Assembly: GCA_030512295.1 (NCBI GenBank)
Contig: JAULSR010000002.1
Coordinates: 2,604,001 to 2,668,000 of the forward strand
Origin: Bombardia bombarda
Lineage: Eukaryota; Ascomycota; Sordariomycetes; Sordariales; Lasiosphaeriaceae
Direction: 5' to 3'
Length of the DNA stretch: 64,000 bases
The position numbers and the translations under genes are program-made. Below are positions 23,672 through 34,341 of the stretch, one piece after another. Each line of letters starts with the position of its first letter. The stretch's first letter is position 1. The notes below the pieces were generated by a model. It saw only the letters and a program-made list of their open reading frames with translations. It searched no databases and was not told where the DNA came from.

Positions 23672-25090
23672 TTAATCCAGCTCCTCAACCCCCAACTCCG
23701 CCTCATAATCACTCCCACTCCCACTCCCACTCCCCTCCCCATTATCCCCATCCCCCTCCCCAACCAACCCATCATGTATCCGATACAACGCCCTCAGCCA
23801 CGTATCAAACATCATCACCACGGACCTCTTGTCCTCATACCGCAGCTGCCTCGCCTCCATCAGCCTATCCCGCAACCGCTCATACGCCTCGATCATGACC
23901 CACACCTGCAGCGCCGATGTCTCGTCACGAGCGCCAGCCCCCCTATTCTGGTTCTGATTCTGAAACCCGCCCTTGAGCGCAGACGTCAAGTCCCGCATCA
24001 GAAAATCGAGACATATCTGCAGACTCAAATCGCTAGGGACCGGCGAGGGCTGTGTGCTGCGTGATGGCGACGACGACGATGATGATGATGAAGCGTACCC
24101 CCTCCTCTCGTCTTCATCGTCAAAGTCGGGCGATGGTGACGACAAAGACATAGACAGCGGCCACGGCTGCTGTGGCTCGGGCGAGAAGGAGACGGGCTTG
24201 AAGTAGACGGTTTCTTCGTCGAATGCGACGAGGGTGCCGGCGTCTGATGTGGTTGGGGAGCCGCCGCCGTCAACTACTGTATTGCTGTGGTTCGACCGAC
24301 GGCGTGTTGGGGTGGTGCGTCCGGAAGTGAAGAAATCGTTGGCGCCGCCGCCGGTTTGATGCGCAGATAGCGGGGATTCCGGCTGCTCCTCATCGCAGTC
24401 GTAGAATATAGACGAGTTGCGCGACTCGAGCAGCGCGCGGTACTGCTCCGCCATGATCTCGGCGCTGTTTCGTTTTGCCGATGCCAGCGCGCTGTCTGGG
24501 TCGTAGGTGATCTCGGCGCTCAGGCGTTTCTCAGAGCCGAGGGCGTTGCCGGGTCTTGGGATGTTCTCGAGCTGGTAGATGGAGAAGATGGGCGTCTTTG
24601 CACGGCGGCGCCTCATGGTTGTTGTTGTTGTTGCTGTTGTTTGGGGTGATTTCTCTGGCGAGGAGGAGCGAGACCTGTGGTGTTGCTGTGCATCGTCGAT
24701 GGCGAGGTGGGACAGCTCGGGGATTATGTGAACTTTGGCGGGCTCGGGTGATTCCTCGGCCACCGAGACCTCGTCCAACGTGTAGAGGCTCGCGCTGTCT
24801 CGTATATATTCGGACCACTTTGGATCGCTGAGGTTAGGCACGGGCAGCGGCTTTGGAGGACACGGCTGTTGCTGGGCCGTGGCGGGGGTCGCCGTCGTGG
24901 CTTTGTTGTTGACCGTGTCAGGTTTATTGTCTGGTAGCGGCTCATCACAAGACGCGTCTGAGCCGGCCCGCTTGAGAAAGCTGCTTCGATGCTTCCCGAC
25001 GTTCTTTTGGAGCTTCCGTCTTAATTTAGGTACCGCGGGCTTGGCCGAAACTGGGGGCGTGGCCAATAAGAAGGCCTTGGTTCTCTCCAT
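23672..25090 (-). CDS. Conserved fungal protein of unknown function
   Basis: The frame starts at ATG 25090 (MERTKAFLLATPPVSAKPAV) and encodes 472 residues in one exon; an upstream in-frame non-ATG extension is unlikely to be used. The first 350 residues are disordered, Ser/Pro-rich, with a basic patch PKLRRKLQKNVGKHRSSFLK near residue 21 and Gln/Ser runs. The only compact part is the C-terminal 100 residues: LSLQICLDFLMRDLTSALKG and ALQVWVMIEAYERLRDRLME, then MMFDTWLRALYRIHDGLVG. This block is predicted helical and I associate it with uncharacterised proteins of filamentous ascomycetes. No catalytic motif, membrane segment or signal peptide is visible. It ends in an acidic tail. Function cannot be assigned. 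Confidence 0.75.
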   Translation of the reverse strand: MERTKAFLLATPPVSAKPAVPKLRRKLQKNVGKHRSSFLKRAGSDASCDEPLPDNKPDTVNNKATTATPATAQQQPCPPKPLPVPNLSDPKWSEYIRDSASLYTLDEVSVAEESPEPAKVHIIPELSHLAIDDAQQHHRSRSSSPEKSPQTTATTTTTMRRRRAKTPIFSIYQLENIPRPGNALGSEKRLSAEITYDPDSALASAKRNSAEIMAEQYRALLESRNSSIFYDCDEEQPESPLSAHQTGGGANDFFTSGRTTPTRRRSNHSNTVVDGGGSPTTSDAGTLVAFDEETVYFKPVSFSPEPQQPWPLSMSLSSPSPDFDDEDERRGYASSSSSSSSPSRSTQPSPVPSDLSLQICLDFLMRDLTSALKGGFQNQNQNRGAGARDETSALQVWVMIEAYERLRDRLMEARQLRYEDKRSVVMMFDTWLRALYRIHDGLVGEGDGDNGEGSGSGSGSDYEAELGVEELD

Positions 25091-26099
25091 TGTTGATGCG
25101 CTGAAAGACTTGTTGGAGGGAAAACAAGGGAGATACGGGGGGAGAGAGAGATGAGCAATTTGGCACGGGAGAAAGTGCATCAATGAGGCTCGACGGGCAC
25201 TGCGGATGAAGACATGAGTTCAATCTATAGCTTTTACCAGACGAGCGGGAAAGTTTGAGAGAAATGACGTTGTTAACAAGGCCCAGTTCAGTTGTTACCC
25301 CATGTCCGGCACGTTGGGGTTAACAGGGCCTGCTGGGGTCGACGAAGGTAGGTTCTTGGCTGGGGTCTGGATGACGGTCTATCACTTGCCCGAAGCAGGA
25401 TTTGCCCATGCAGGGATGTCCACCAAAGTCGACCAAAGCCTGCTTGTTGTTGAATCATTCGCCAATTGAGTCTTCGTCCAGCCTGCACCGAACCTGCCTC
25501 CAAGTACAGAATAAGTCCCTTGGTGCTGTGGCGGCTGGACGTACCAGAGGAAGAGAAGCTCAGAGTCAAGTTCTAGCTACGTCTAGACCTCGACCGACTA
25601 CTCGCACTAGGTAGGCGACCCGCTGTTAAGCCCGCAGGATGCGCGCCATCCAGTCTCGCAAGTTTTGCAGATAGGCTTTTGAATAACACAGGGTTGGATA
25701 AAATGCGTCAGCTGACTTGACATAGGCAGCGCGGACATGCAAGCTCCGGTTATGATCAGCATGATAGCATAGATCACTGTCGTGGTTCCGTCGTCGCTTG
25801 AGTGAGGGGGTCTGATGGCTGGAGTTCTAACAGGTGATGGGAAGTTGAAGGTTAAATATCACACCAGAGGCAAAATCCTGAAGAAATGACGCGCAGACTG
25901 GAACGACCGCCACGTGGGTATGATACCTAACCTTGATCATTCTTTCCTCTTTGGGATGTCCATCTCCGCCAGGATTGCTTGTACCCGTAGAATCTCAGAC
26001 TTTGTCGTAGCTACGGGCCCCTGCATTTCTCCAAGTGTGATTGGCCCTTCATTCTTATCATCTTGTGTCCCTCCACGTCTTTCCCCATCTCCATCTCCA
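25091..26099. other. Intergenic between the unknown gene and CCC1
   Basis: About 1 kb with no supported gene. It carries the promoter of the unknown gene at its left and the CCC1 3' region at its right. Confidence 0.5.
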
Positions 26100-27230
26100 T
26101 CAATAAGGCAACAACTTCCCAAAAGCCTTGACCAAGCCCATGGCCGCCCCCGCCGCCGCACCACCCACGAACACCATCTGTACGCCGCCGACAACGGCCT
26201 GTCGCATGCACTTATCCCCCCGCCAGCCCGACACGATGCACGTCTTGACATATCCAAAGGCGAACAGGGCCACGGCCATGACCCCGATGGATATGTACAG
26301 CGCCACGAGCAGACGGCCCTGGCTGACGCAGAAGTAGGGCACAAGCGGCAGCAGCCCGCCCACAAAGTAGCCCATGGCGATGGTCAGCGCCGACCTGACA
26401 GCCCGCGACCCCGCTGGCTCCTCAGCGCAGTGCTGGAACTGCATCAAGAAGTCCACCACCCGCGGCCCGGGGCACTGGGCGAGGTGCTGCGTCACGTCGT
26501 CGAGCAGCTGCGCCGGCACCGCGAAGGGCGCCAGCACGCTCCGGATCGCCCCCATCGCGGCCTGCGGATCCCTCGCTACGAGCTTCTCTGTCGTGCTGCG
26601 CGTCTCTCGGTACGATGCTCTGTTTATCGACATGATGCATGTCTTTTAGTAAGACACGATACCCTGTTGGGTGCTTGTGATGGTGGTGGTGGTGGGATGC
26701 ATGTAGGCAGGCCCGTAGGGTTTGTTCATTCGTGCAGAAGAGAGAAGGGGAAAAACTCACGCCTCACTCTTCGCGCCGAGATAACCGCCCAGGCCCATCG
26801 AGATGGCGCCTGCTATCAGCTCGGCCAGTCCGCCGAATATGACGATGCGAGTATCGCCAAGTGCGGAGAGCCCTGCTGTCAGTGCAAATGGCACTGTCAG
26901 TCCGTCTGAAAGGCCAATGGTCGCGTCTGAAATCACACGGGCGTCGAGTCGAAAACTGCCATTGGGCTGCCGACCTGCCGCGTTCGATTTGGGCTCTGGA
27001 GCTTGGACATGTTGCTGCTGCTGCTGCTGCTCTTCTTGTCGCTCTGGTTGCCGCTCCTGGTGCTGCTGCTGTTGTTGTGATGGCGGCTGCAGCTCCAGAT
27101 CGACGATTGTCTCTGCAGAGCCATGCCTCACAGCAGCTGGTTTGCTCTCCTCTCTGATTTGAGAAGGAGCTGCACCGCCTGCAGCTCTTTTCTGTCTGAA
27201 CAAGAAGGCCTTCACTCCTGCCAATAACAT
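26100..27230 (-). CDS. CCC1: Vacuolar iron transporter, CCC1/VIT1 family
   Basis: Exons 26761-27230 and 26100-26619, joined across a 141-base intron (GTGAGT...AACAG), give 329 residues. Residues 1-93 are cytosolic and contain two Gln-rich runs (near 53 and 68). The transporter domain starts with DARVISDATIGLSDGLTVPF (residues 97-116), which holds the conserved Asp residues of the first helix, and continues with GGLAELIAGAISMGLGGYL and SEA at the exon joint. Exon 2 begins with the cytosolic Glu/Arg-rich metal-binding helices (YRETRSTTEKLVARDP), followed by AMGYFVGGLLPLVPYF and two more membrane helices up to the C-terminus. Five membrane segments in total fit the family. CCC1 proteins move Fe2+ and Mn2+ from cytosol to vacuole for storage and detoxification. 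In fungi such genes are often controlled by iron-dependent CCAAT/HapX regulation, but I did not identify a specific site. Confidence 0.93.
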
Positions 27231-30200
27231 GTTTGATTTTTTCCTCGTAGAGGGGAAGGAGCAGCGTGTGGGGTGGACAAATCAGGTCGAAATGAAGCCA
27301 TGCTCGAAGATTCTACTCCTACTATGAGAAAGTAGGGAGACTTTTCGCCACATGCATCTGCGCACTGGTATTCATGGCGTCTGCCAAACTACGTGTCATT
27401 CGTTGTGCTGTGCTCCGCGGATGCAACCACCACATGCGTGGCAGACGTGATGCCACGACTTTTTCTTATAGGTTCTCCCACCATCTTGGTTACCGGCAGA
27501 GCTCACCCGGGCCCGTCAACGGCCCTTTTTCTCCACTTTGACATGCGGCTCCCTCCAATGGTCAAACTGCTCTCTGTCCAAGTCTCTGGCATTTGACAAC
27601 ACGACACAGCAGCAGACGGTAAAGGTTCAGGTTACAGCTTACAACTGAGCTGAAGTTGGCCTGTTCTTCATTATTTGCCTCTCTATTGCGTATGCTCCAC
27701 ACACCACTGGACTATGACTGGGGTTTTTGGCGCCCGCGCCCCTAATGATGTTAGATTGCACTGTCTGACTAACAAGGTTATATACAATACAACCCTTCAT
27801 CTCGCGTCATATTCCTTTTCTTAACTCACTCTTGCCACTATATTTTGCTTTGAGCGACCTTACCTATTTAGTGATATGGGCACCATTCCAGTAGGTGTGG
27901 TTTACAAACAGTATTGTCGGTTGTTCTTTGTCTCTGGTGATATATTACGGAACGCCTGTGAAGAACAAATTTCATATCATCTCATCCACGATTTTGATTC
28001 AGGTAATACTATCGAATCTCTAGACAGGTAAGCTCAGTAAGGTAGTTATAGTACGTTGTGTGATCAGTAAAGTAAGTACAATATATAAAAGAAAATCAAT
28101 CATACGCAATCAGAAGACATAAATTTCATTAATTCAACCTCAGCGACTCTATCAAGCTTTGGTTACGTTCGCTGTACACATACAAATTTGCCGTGACGAT
28201 GACGATAGGCCATTAAAGCCTTCCACATTGGTATTAATGCACAGCATTCAATATATTAGTACCGAGACGCGGGAACATGATCAGCGCATATAGAATTAGT
28301 TCGAGATATCCCCCTTTTGAGAGAGGGGCGGTTCAAGTGAGGAAACAGAGTACTAAATACTGTAACTAATGTACCACCATATTAGGGAGTCGATTACTGT
28401 TATAACGTATTATGATGATCAATGTTGATGACCGACTTTTGCCCTGGCAGTAGCCGCCCGGCTACCCTACTTCCGGCCAGGCCAGTAGGGCAGGTGCAAT
28501 AGAGGGACCCAGATTGGCCTGCCCGGCCTGCACTTGGTTAGGCCAGTACGGGGTAATAAACAGACTGGAACCTACTGACTTGGCCACCCGTATTGGCTAG
28601 GCCGGGTGTAGGGTGGCCAGATCAGCTTCCAAAGGTCCTGGTGTGGAGCGGTCAGTAAAAAAAGCGACTGGTGTGGTCGGCTTCAATAAAAAGGGCTAGT
28701 ATATTAATAAATCTGATTATTGAATTGCATTCTGATCCATTTATATTGCATACAAATATTTATTGTGTGTTGATATTAGACTAGTCAGTCAAATTGAATG
28801 GATTCACGTGTTACACTGGCTTCAAACCGGGTGGCTGCATTGCTCCATTTGGCCAGTATTTTGCAGCTCTGTAAGTATTGTGCCAACCCCCTTTTCCCGG
28901 CTAGGGCAGAATCAGTATACTTTTCGCTGCCTTCGATCTTGATAGTTGACTGGTCAGAGCGAAAACTTATAGTACGCGACAGATAGAACTGTCTTACAGC
29001 ACTGGCTAGGTACATGGAATACTTATGTCGTCTATTTTCTCCCATACATGAATCAAAAATTTCCTCATCTGGCGGTGTAAGATATATCTGTTCACATCGA
29101 CAATCCAGGTATCATTTCAATCAAAGACGTGTATCTGAAAGAAAGTCGGTCAAAGCTCTTTGGAGTGGTTTCTGTTGAACTCTCTTGATTTCTTCCGGTG
29201 GCGAAAAAGAAAAAGAAAAAGAAAAGAAAAGTGCGGTCAACTCGGCGAGTTTATTGACGGCAGCTGAGACTATTCCAAGGGTCTCACAGCATGAGGACCG
29301 AGCTCTGGATTATGCAAGACTTGCTCCCTCGGCCTACGTTGAGCCTATCAGAGATATCATCATTCCTTGCCCGGGAGGTCAGCAGATCAACCCCTCATCG
29401 GTGTGTTGCGCAAACTCCTGCAAATATACTAATCGTGCAGAAAGCTTGCGTATACGACAGCTCCTTATCAGCTTTTGTTACCTCCAACGTCCCTATCTAT
29501 CCTAAGGGTGTAAAGACGTGCAGACAATTCATATGAATTAAGTAGATGACAGTCTAAAGCGAGATAATGCCAAAGCTGAAGTTGGATATCCCTCCTGAAC
29601 TACCCATGCTAGTACCTCACATCCGCACACCGACTGGAAGCTTAACATAAAGTCGCAACAAACGCCCCTTTAGTCCTTCATTGGACAGTGCGACCCAACC
29701 TTGAGCGCCTCGATGCAGCTTTACCCCACTTCTAACGACACGATTCGCAACCTCTCGGCTCTCTACTACGACTCTCGTTCGCTCGGATATTTTTATTACA
29801 GCCCGAGACTTGGCACCGCGGTTCTAGCCAAACATTCATTTGCAGCAGTTCACAACCATTCACGCGCCTTCACCGCTGAAGGTCAGCTTGCATGCAACAT
29901 GAAAGTACAGCAACGGTCAAAAGGTTTTACAACAAACCCTTGGGTGGTAGAGGTGGGGTTGATGGCAGACTTATTGCTCTAGACTTATAATGTAGACTTG
30001 GGTAGATAGGAACGCAGCATGTCTCAAAGTTGCCGCGAGCGTGCCAAGTTGCCAACCGCCCAGATCCAACTACACATCACGATCACCTTTTCCCAACCAA
30101 CCAAAACAGACCAACATCCAACAAAATAGCCAAGATAATGGAAGAGTTCACACACCCTCCCCCTTCTTCCCTCCCTTCCCCGACCTGCCTCCGATCATCC

Positions 30201-30240
30201 TCTGCAATGCACCCAAAGCAGCTAGCATTCGGAATGCTTC
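27231..30240. other. AT-rich region without intact genes
   Basis: From about 27.6 to 29.2 kb the base composition is clearly more AT-rich than elsewhere, and only short frames are open. A GC-rich GGCC-repeat island sits inside it (listed separately). A frame of 89 codons from ATG 29713 is open but unrecognised. The region looks like decayed, possibly transposon-derived DNA; no intact transposase or reverse transcriptase is present. Confidence 0.5.
28440..28665. repeat. GC-rich GGCC-type repeat island in AT-rich DNA
   Basis: Variants of GGCCAGGCCAG, GGCCTGCCCGGCC, TTAGGCCAGTACGGG and CTAGGCCGGGTG recur within 220 bases, flanked by AT-rich sequence. Such clusters resemble the subterminal repeats of fungal hAT-type DNA transposons, but I could not define terminal inverted repeats, target duplications or a transposase. 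Confidence 0.3.
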
Positions 30241-30756
30241 TCATGTGTGAATGGAGCTGAAAGACATTTTTCCGTCATGACACGTCGGGGGAAGACACCA
30301 AACGAGTCCGCGGATGGCAGAGACGATCGTCTCGCCTGTCTGAGACGCCCCCAATGACGACAACCCACGATGGCATTCGATTACGATATAGAAATATGAT
30401 CCATGCGCTTTCGTCGGAGTGAGTGGAAGGGCAAGGATCGGCTGTACGACCAAGACTCGAGTGATGTTCGTGAACGGTGGCATGTACTGATCAAACATCA
30501 GTGGTAGACGGGTAGGGCCATCTACAACACATAGACTGCGTAGATACTCGATAATCTTGAGCTCGTTGAATGCGTTGATAACAAGGGACATGTTTTGTTG
30601 ATGTAGAGATACTCTGCTGCCAGTCTCTCATGGCATGAGCCCCCACGCGAATGATGCCTCCATGATGTTGATCCATGATGTTGGTGTCCAGGGTTGGAAG
30701 CAATCCGTTTGCCACCAAGCCTGCTGCCATCGTCGACTACCGCTATCAATCGGCAT
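30241..30756 (-). pseudogene. Possible decayed gene with one internal TGA
   Basis: A frame from ATG 30756 to the stop at 30241 (172 codons) is broken only by TGA at 30628-30630. The upstream part (RRWQQAWWQTDCFQPW, INIMEASFAWGLMP) and the downstream part (SLVINAFNELKIIEYLRSL) both have a protein-like character. CGA to TGA by one C-to-T change would explain the stop. I do not recognise the family, so this may also be a chance frame. Confidence 0.3.
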
Positions 30757-31004
30757 AATTTACCCGTCCCTTTGGTTCCCTGGTCGGTGAGAGCTCCTAA
30801 CAATATCGTACTATGCGTCAGGAACACGATATATTAGGAGCAGTTGTATCCCTCAAAGATCCTTTCCAAACTTCATCTTCCACAGACTCAGCTTGAATCA
30901 ACATTGAAAACCATTAGCCATCAGACACAAACCCCCCTTTTATCATCATCAACTTTTATCACCACACCATTTTACTACCACAAACCGCAACCCAGCCTCT
31001 CGCC

Positions 31005-33536
31005 ATGTCTGCCAGGATCATCGCCGATGTCACCGTTGAAGGGGCCAGCGAATGGTACGGAACCCTGCGCGCCAAGAACATCCGCTACGAAGATGGCGGC
31101 TCGGTGAGCGTCCAGATGTCCCTGGGCGTCCAGTTCCAGTCCCCAAACATCACCGCGGCCGTAGCTGCCCGGACAGAGCCCTGGCAGAACACGGCATGGT
31201 CGTTGCACCCAGAGACCCCGGAGCCCGTCGACGACAACACGGTACTGGTCACTGGGCTCCTCACCCTGCCCGCTGCCTACACATTCACGTCCCAGGACTC
31301 CATCATCTTCGAAATCAACGGCAACCTCACCACGAGCCCGGATCTGTACACCGGCTCGTTTGAGTTCTTCGTCGACGGGCTGCCCAGCGGCGTCGTCGAG
31401 GTTGTCTGCGACGAGGCTCCCGATCCGTCTCTCGCGGGCCTGTCGCAGCCAGTATATCTCGTGCAGGGCAGCGTATCCACTCCACTCCATGCGGCACCCG
31501 GAGAGACCGAGACGACCGACGTGATCGCCGGGACCTTCTCCGTCACGGCCGGCGAGCTCGCCACTTCGGACGAGACCGTCGTCGCCACCGCGCAAGTCTC
31601 GCCCAGCGAGGTGACCGTCCTGGCCGATAAGAAAACGACCATCAATGTGACCTACGAGGCAGTCGCCAAGTACAGCGCCCTGGATGTGAGCATCGGCCAG
31701 CTGCCGTCGCCCCTCAGCAGCGAGCTGCTCTATGTCACGGTCAGCGAGAAAAGCAGCGGTGCGGTGCTCGCAGACTTCTCAAGCCCCGTCAACAAGACGA
31801 CGCAGCTGCGCAGATTGCCTCAGTCGGGCACTACCGACATAACCGCCAAGGTCGTTCTGAACAATACCAAGTACGCCGCCACCAAGACCACGTCTCTCTC
31901 CAACGGTCTGATCCAGGTGGCCATCGACCAAAGCGACATTTCAACCGAGGATGTCGACACCTCCAGCTTTGTAAACCTGCCCATCACGATAAGCAACACG
32001 GATGCCGTCGAAGCTGACGTGACCATCTCTCTACGCCTAACTTCAGCAACGCCAGGCGTGGTCTACACGCAAGACATCGCCGCTTCGACAAGCTCGTCCA
32101 TGCTGGACTACCAGATCGCCCCAGGACAGTACACCGTCCAAGCAGGATGGTTCCTCGATGGCTCGGTAGTCTACGCCGTCGAGACAGACCAGACAACATT
32201 GGACATCGAGGAAGACGGCTCAACAACGCTGGCGCTGACAACGCGCCGCGGAGCCGACCTCAACGTCAACGGGTTCCCAAACTTCCTCAGCTTCGGCGCC
32301 ATCTCAAACCTGGTGGATCAAGAGGGCAAAGCTTTCATCGCAGCCCGCGCGTCAGCCGTCTTCAAGTACGCCGGCACCGACGGCGCGGGCGACTCAGGGG
32401 GCGACTTGACCAACGACAACGACACCATCGTGACCGTCCAGATCGCCAAGAAGGTCGAGGACGGCGTCGGCGGCGGCCACACGTGCCTGCCGGTGATGAT
32501 CTCGTACACCGTCAACCTGTCGCTCGGCGACAGCGAAACGCAGCTGCAGGACGAGGCCGGGCTCGGCCACAGCTTCGGCAACCTGGTCCTGTCCATGACG
32601 CTTGCGCAGCTGGAGTCGGACCGGCTGGGCAGGACCGGCGCGGCCGCGGGCTACATCATCAACCCCGACTTCCTGGGCGAGTGCCAAAAGGGGCCCTCGG
32701 GCGCCGGGTTCAGCCCCGACTACCCGATGCCCGTGATCGGCCCGCTGCAGCACGCGCTCAGCGTGCGCGGCATCGACGCCGCCGTCCCCGACTTCGTCAC
32801 CGACACGCTCAAGGGCTACGTGGCGGGCACCAACTGGCTGGTGCGCACGGTGGCGCCCGGGGTGACGTTCGGGTGGCAGGCCAACCTGTGGGGCGTGGGC
32901 AGCTCGGCGTGGGTGTACGCGCGCGACGGCACGGCCGCCGTGGCGGCGAAGGCCAAGCAGACGGCCGACTACATCAAGGCGCTCGAGGTGTACGACAGCC
33001 CGTCGGGCTTCAGGCCCGATTTCCTGGCGATTGACAGGTACGAGGCCGACGACTTCACCGAGCGCGCGCACAAGAACAGCTACTGCTACGGCCCGTACGA
33101 GTGGTCGCGCTTCTTCGACTTCTGCAGGTTCCTCAGCCTCGAGCTGCAGGTGCCCGTGATGCCGTGGCAGATCCCGGCGAGTCGGATCCCGACTAGGGAT
33201 GAGAGCGTGGTCAACCTCGAGACGGAGCACTGGGGCACCGGTGGCACCTATGTCTTTGGCGACGCCAACGTTGGGTCGAGCGTTGGTAACATCCACCCGT
33301 CCGTGCTGGCCATCAAGCCGACGGGCACCACGCACGCGACCGTGCGAGAGATCTTTGAGGCGGCCGAGCCGTTCGACCTGACGCAGCCGACGTATTATGA
33401 CTTCTTGCAGCGCGGCATCTTCAGTGTGTTGCTGGGCGGAGGCGCAACTACGGGCATCATTGACGGAGTCGGCACGACGGGCGAGTGGACGCAGGAGCAG
33501 ATCAATGCGTACATGGCGGACCCTATCCCGATCTAG
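31005..33536 (+). CDS. Uncharacterised glycoside-hydrolase-like protein, multi-domain
   Basis: A single exon encodes 843 residues. No signal peptide is visible after MSARIIADVTVEGASEW. Residues 1-125 look like a beta-sandwich related to cellulose-binding modules (ASEWYGTLRAKNIRY, WSLHPETPEP, FTSQDSIIFEINGN). Residues 165-420 form two to three further Ig-like beta segments with VSPSEVTVLADKKTTINVTY. The C-terminal 420 residues have the pattern of a TIM-barrel hydrolase: GYIINPDFLGECQK, VAPGVTFGWQANLWGVG, DFLAIDRYEADDF, NSYCYGPYEWSRFFDFC and VPVMPWQIPASRIP. I associate this last pattern with bacterial proteins that carry cellulose-binding modules and with some ascomycete proteins of unknown activity. 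The IDRYE acidic pair is a candidate catalytic site (inference). The lack of introns and of a secretion signal is unusual for a carbohydrate-active fungal enzyme. The leader before 31005 is A/C-rich, as in expressed fungal genes. Confidence 0.7.
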   Translation: MSARIIADVTVEGASEWYGTLRAKNIRYEDGGSVSVQMSLGVQFQSPNITAAVAARTEPWQNTAWSLHPETPEPVDDNTVLVTGLLTLPAAYTFTSQDSIIFEINGNLTTSPDLYTGSFEFFVDGLPSGVVEVVCDEAPDPSLAGLSQPVYLVQGSVSTPLHAAPGETETTDVIAGTFSVTAGELATSDETVVATAQVSPSEVTVLADKKTTINVTYEAVAKYSALDVSIGQLPSPLSSELLYVTVSEKSSGAVLADFSSPVNKTTQLRRLPQSGTTDITAKVVLNNTKYAATKTTSLSNGLIQVAIDQSDISTEDVDTSSFVNLPITISNTDAVEADVTISLRLTSATPGVVYTQDIAASTSSSMLDYQIAPGQYTVQAGWFLDGSVVYAVETDQTTLDIEEDGSTTLALTTRRGADLNVNGFPNFLSFGAISNLVDQEGKAFIAARASAVFKYAGTDGAGDSGGDLTNDNDTIVTVQIAKKVEDGVGGGHTCLPVMISYTVNLSLGDSETQLQDEAGLGHSFGNLVLSMTLAQLESDRLGRTGAAAGYIINPDFLGECQKGPSGAGFSPDYPMPVIGPLQHALSVRGIDAAVPDFVTDTLKGYVAGTNWLVRTVAPGVTFGWQANLWGVGSSAWVYARDGTAAVAAKAKQTADYIKALEVYDSPSGFRPDFLAIDRYEADDFTERAHKNSYCYGPYEWSRFFDFCRFLSLELQVPVMPWQIPASRIPTRDESVVNLETEHWGTGGTYVFGDANVGSSVGNIHPSVLAIKPTGTTHATVREIFEAAEPFDLTQPTYYDFLQRGIFSVLLGGGATTGIIDGVGTTGEWTQEQINAYMADPIPI

Positions 33537-34137
33537 AGGGGAGAGATTGGTTGGATGGGTTGACGCCGACAGATTGAGTGCGGCGAATGGAGGAAAGTTG
33601 GGGTAAGTTGTGTGGGACGAGAGTGAGGGTTAGGGTTCAACAACAGACAACTTCTAGGTTCTCATGTAACGCTTCAACAGCTTACAATTCCCTATGTACG
33701 TACATACTAGTCGGAATAGCCATATTTCACCAAGAATGAAACATGTATGCGATTGTTTATCTTGATAATGGTTTTGTACGTTTCGAGATGTTCATTTGTC
33801 GTCCACTAGACTGTAGAACATGTACATCCACCAGTAGGGGGCGCTCTTACGCTCCGGGAGTCACAGCCCAATGACGTGGGCCCCGGAGTCACCTTAGGTT
33901 TATAATCCTACCGAGTCTGTACGCGGCAAGCTCGCCACACATCGCCACTACATCATCGGCAATCTGCAGCTGCTACATATAAAAAACATCAGCCACAACT
34001 ACATCCTCACTCCAAGCTCTGTCTACACATCCTCAACATCTCAGATTCAAAGGCAGAAAGAATTTCAAAAAACACCTCATCAATTTCGACCATCAACACC
34101 AAACCCTCACTCAGTCAAACTAAAATCCCAAAAGAAA
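33537..34137. other. Intergenic, promoter of the small 67-residue gene
   Basis: No gene in the first 400 bases. The right half contains a TATA box and a long A/C-rich leader (ACATCATC, ACATCCTCA) leading to ATG 34138. Confidence 0.5.
33978..33986 (+). promoter_or_regulatory. TATA box of the small 67-residue gene
   Basis: TATAAAAAA lies 152 bases before ATG 34138 and is followed by a CA-rich, G-poor leader. A canonical TATA box is relatively rare in this window and suggests an inducible gene. Confidence 0.5.
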
Positions 34138-34341
34138 ATGAGCCCCCCTACATCAACCACTACGTCAAACGCGCAAAGCGCCTCGGCTACCACCAACGAG
34201 AGCAGCAGCAAGCCAACAGGCGCAGGAGTAAACACAGGAGCCGGGTCGACGCGGGAAAAGACCGCGGCCGAGCTCGAGGCCGACAGGCTGTACGAGGAGA
34301 GGATGGAGGACGAGTATGCCAAGCGGGACGGCGGCGCATAG
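34138..34341 (+). CDS. Small hypothetical protein, 67 residues
   Basis: The ORF encodes a 67-residue hydrophilic protein. The first 40 residues are Ser/Thr/Asn-rich and disordered. The C-terminal 27 residues (AAELEADRLYEERMEDEYAK, then RDGGA) form a charged, probably helical segment of a kind I recall in small unnamed proteins of other Sordariomycetes. No signal peptide, Cys or membrane segment is present. Support for a real gene: strong TATA box, long leader, AAAATGA start context and the codon choice of the helical part. The preceding gene on the same strand is the 843-residue hydrolase-like gene, 600 bases away, but no functional link is shown. Confidence 0.6.
   Translation: MSPPTSTTTSNAQSASATTNESSSKPTGAGVNTGAGSTREKTAAELEADRLYEERMEDEYAKRDGGA

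Noticed and set aside
29713..29982. 89-codon plus-strand frame from ATG 29713
   Set aside because: Open and starts with ATG, but it has no recognised relatives or promoter features and lies in decayed AT-rich DNA.
32394..33335. 313-codon minus-strand frame
   Set aside because: It is antisense to the 843-residue gene and lacks any recognisable motif.
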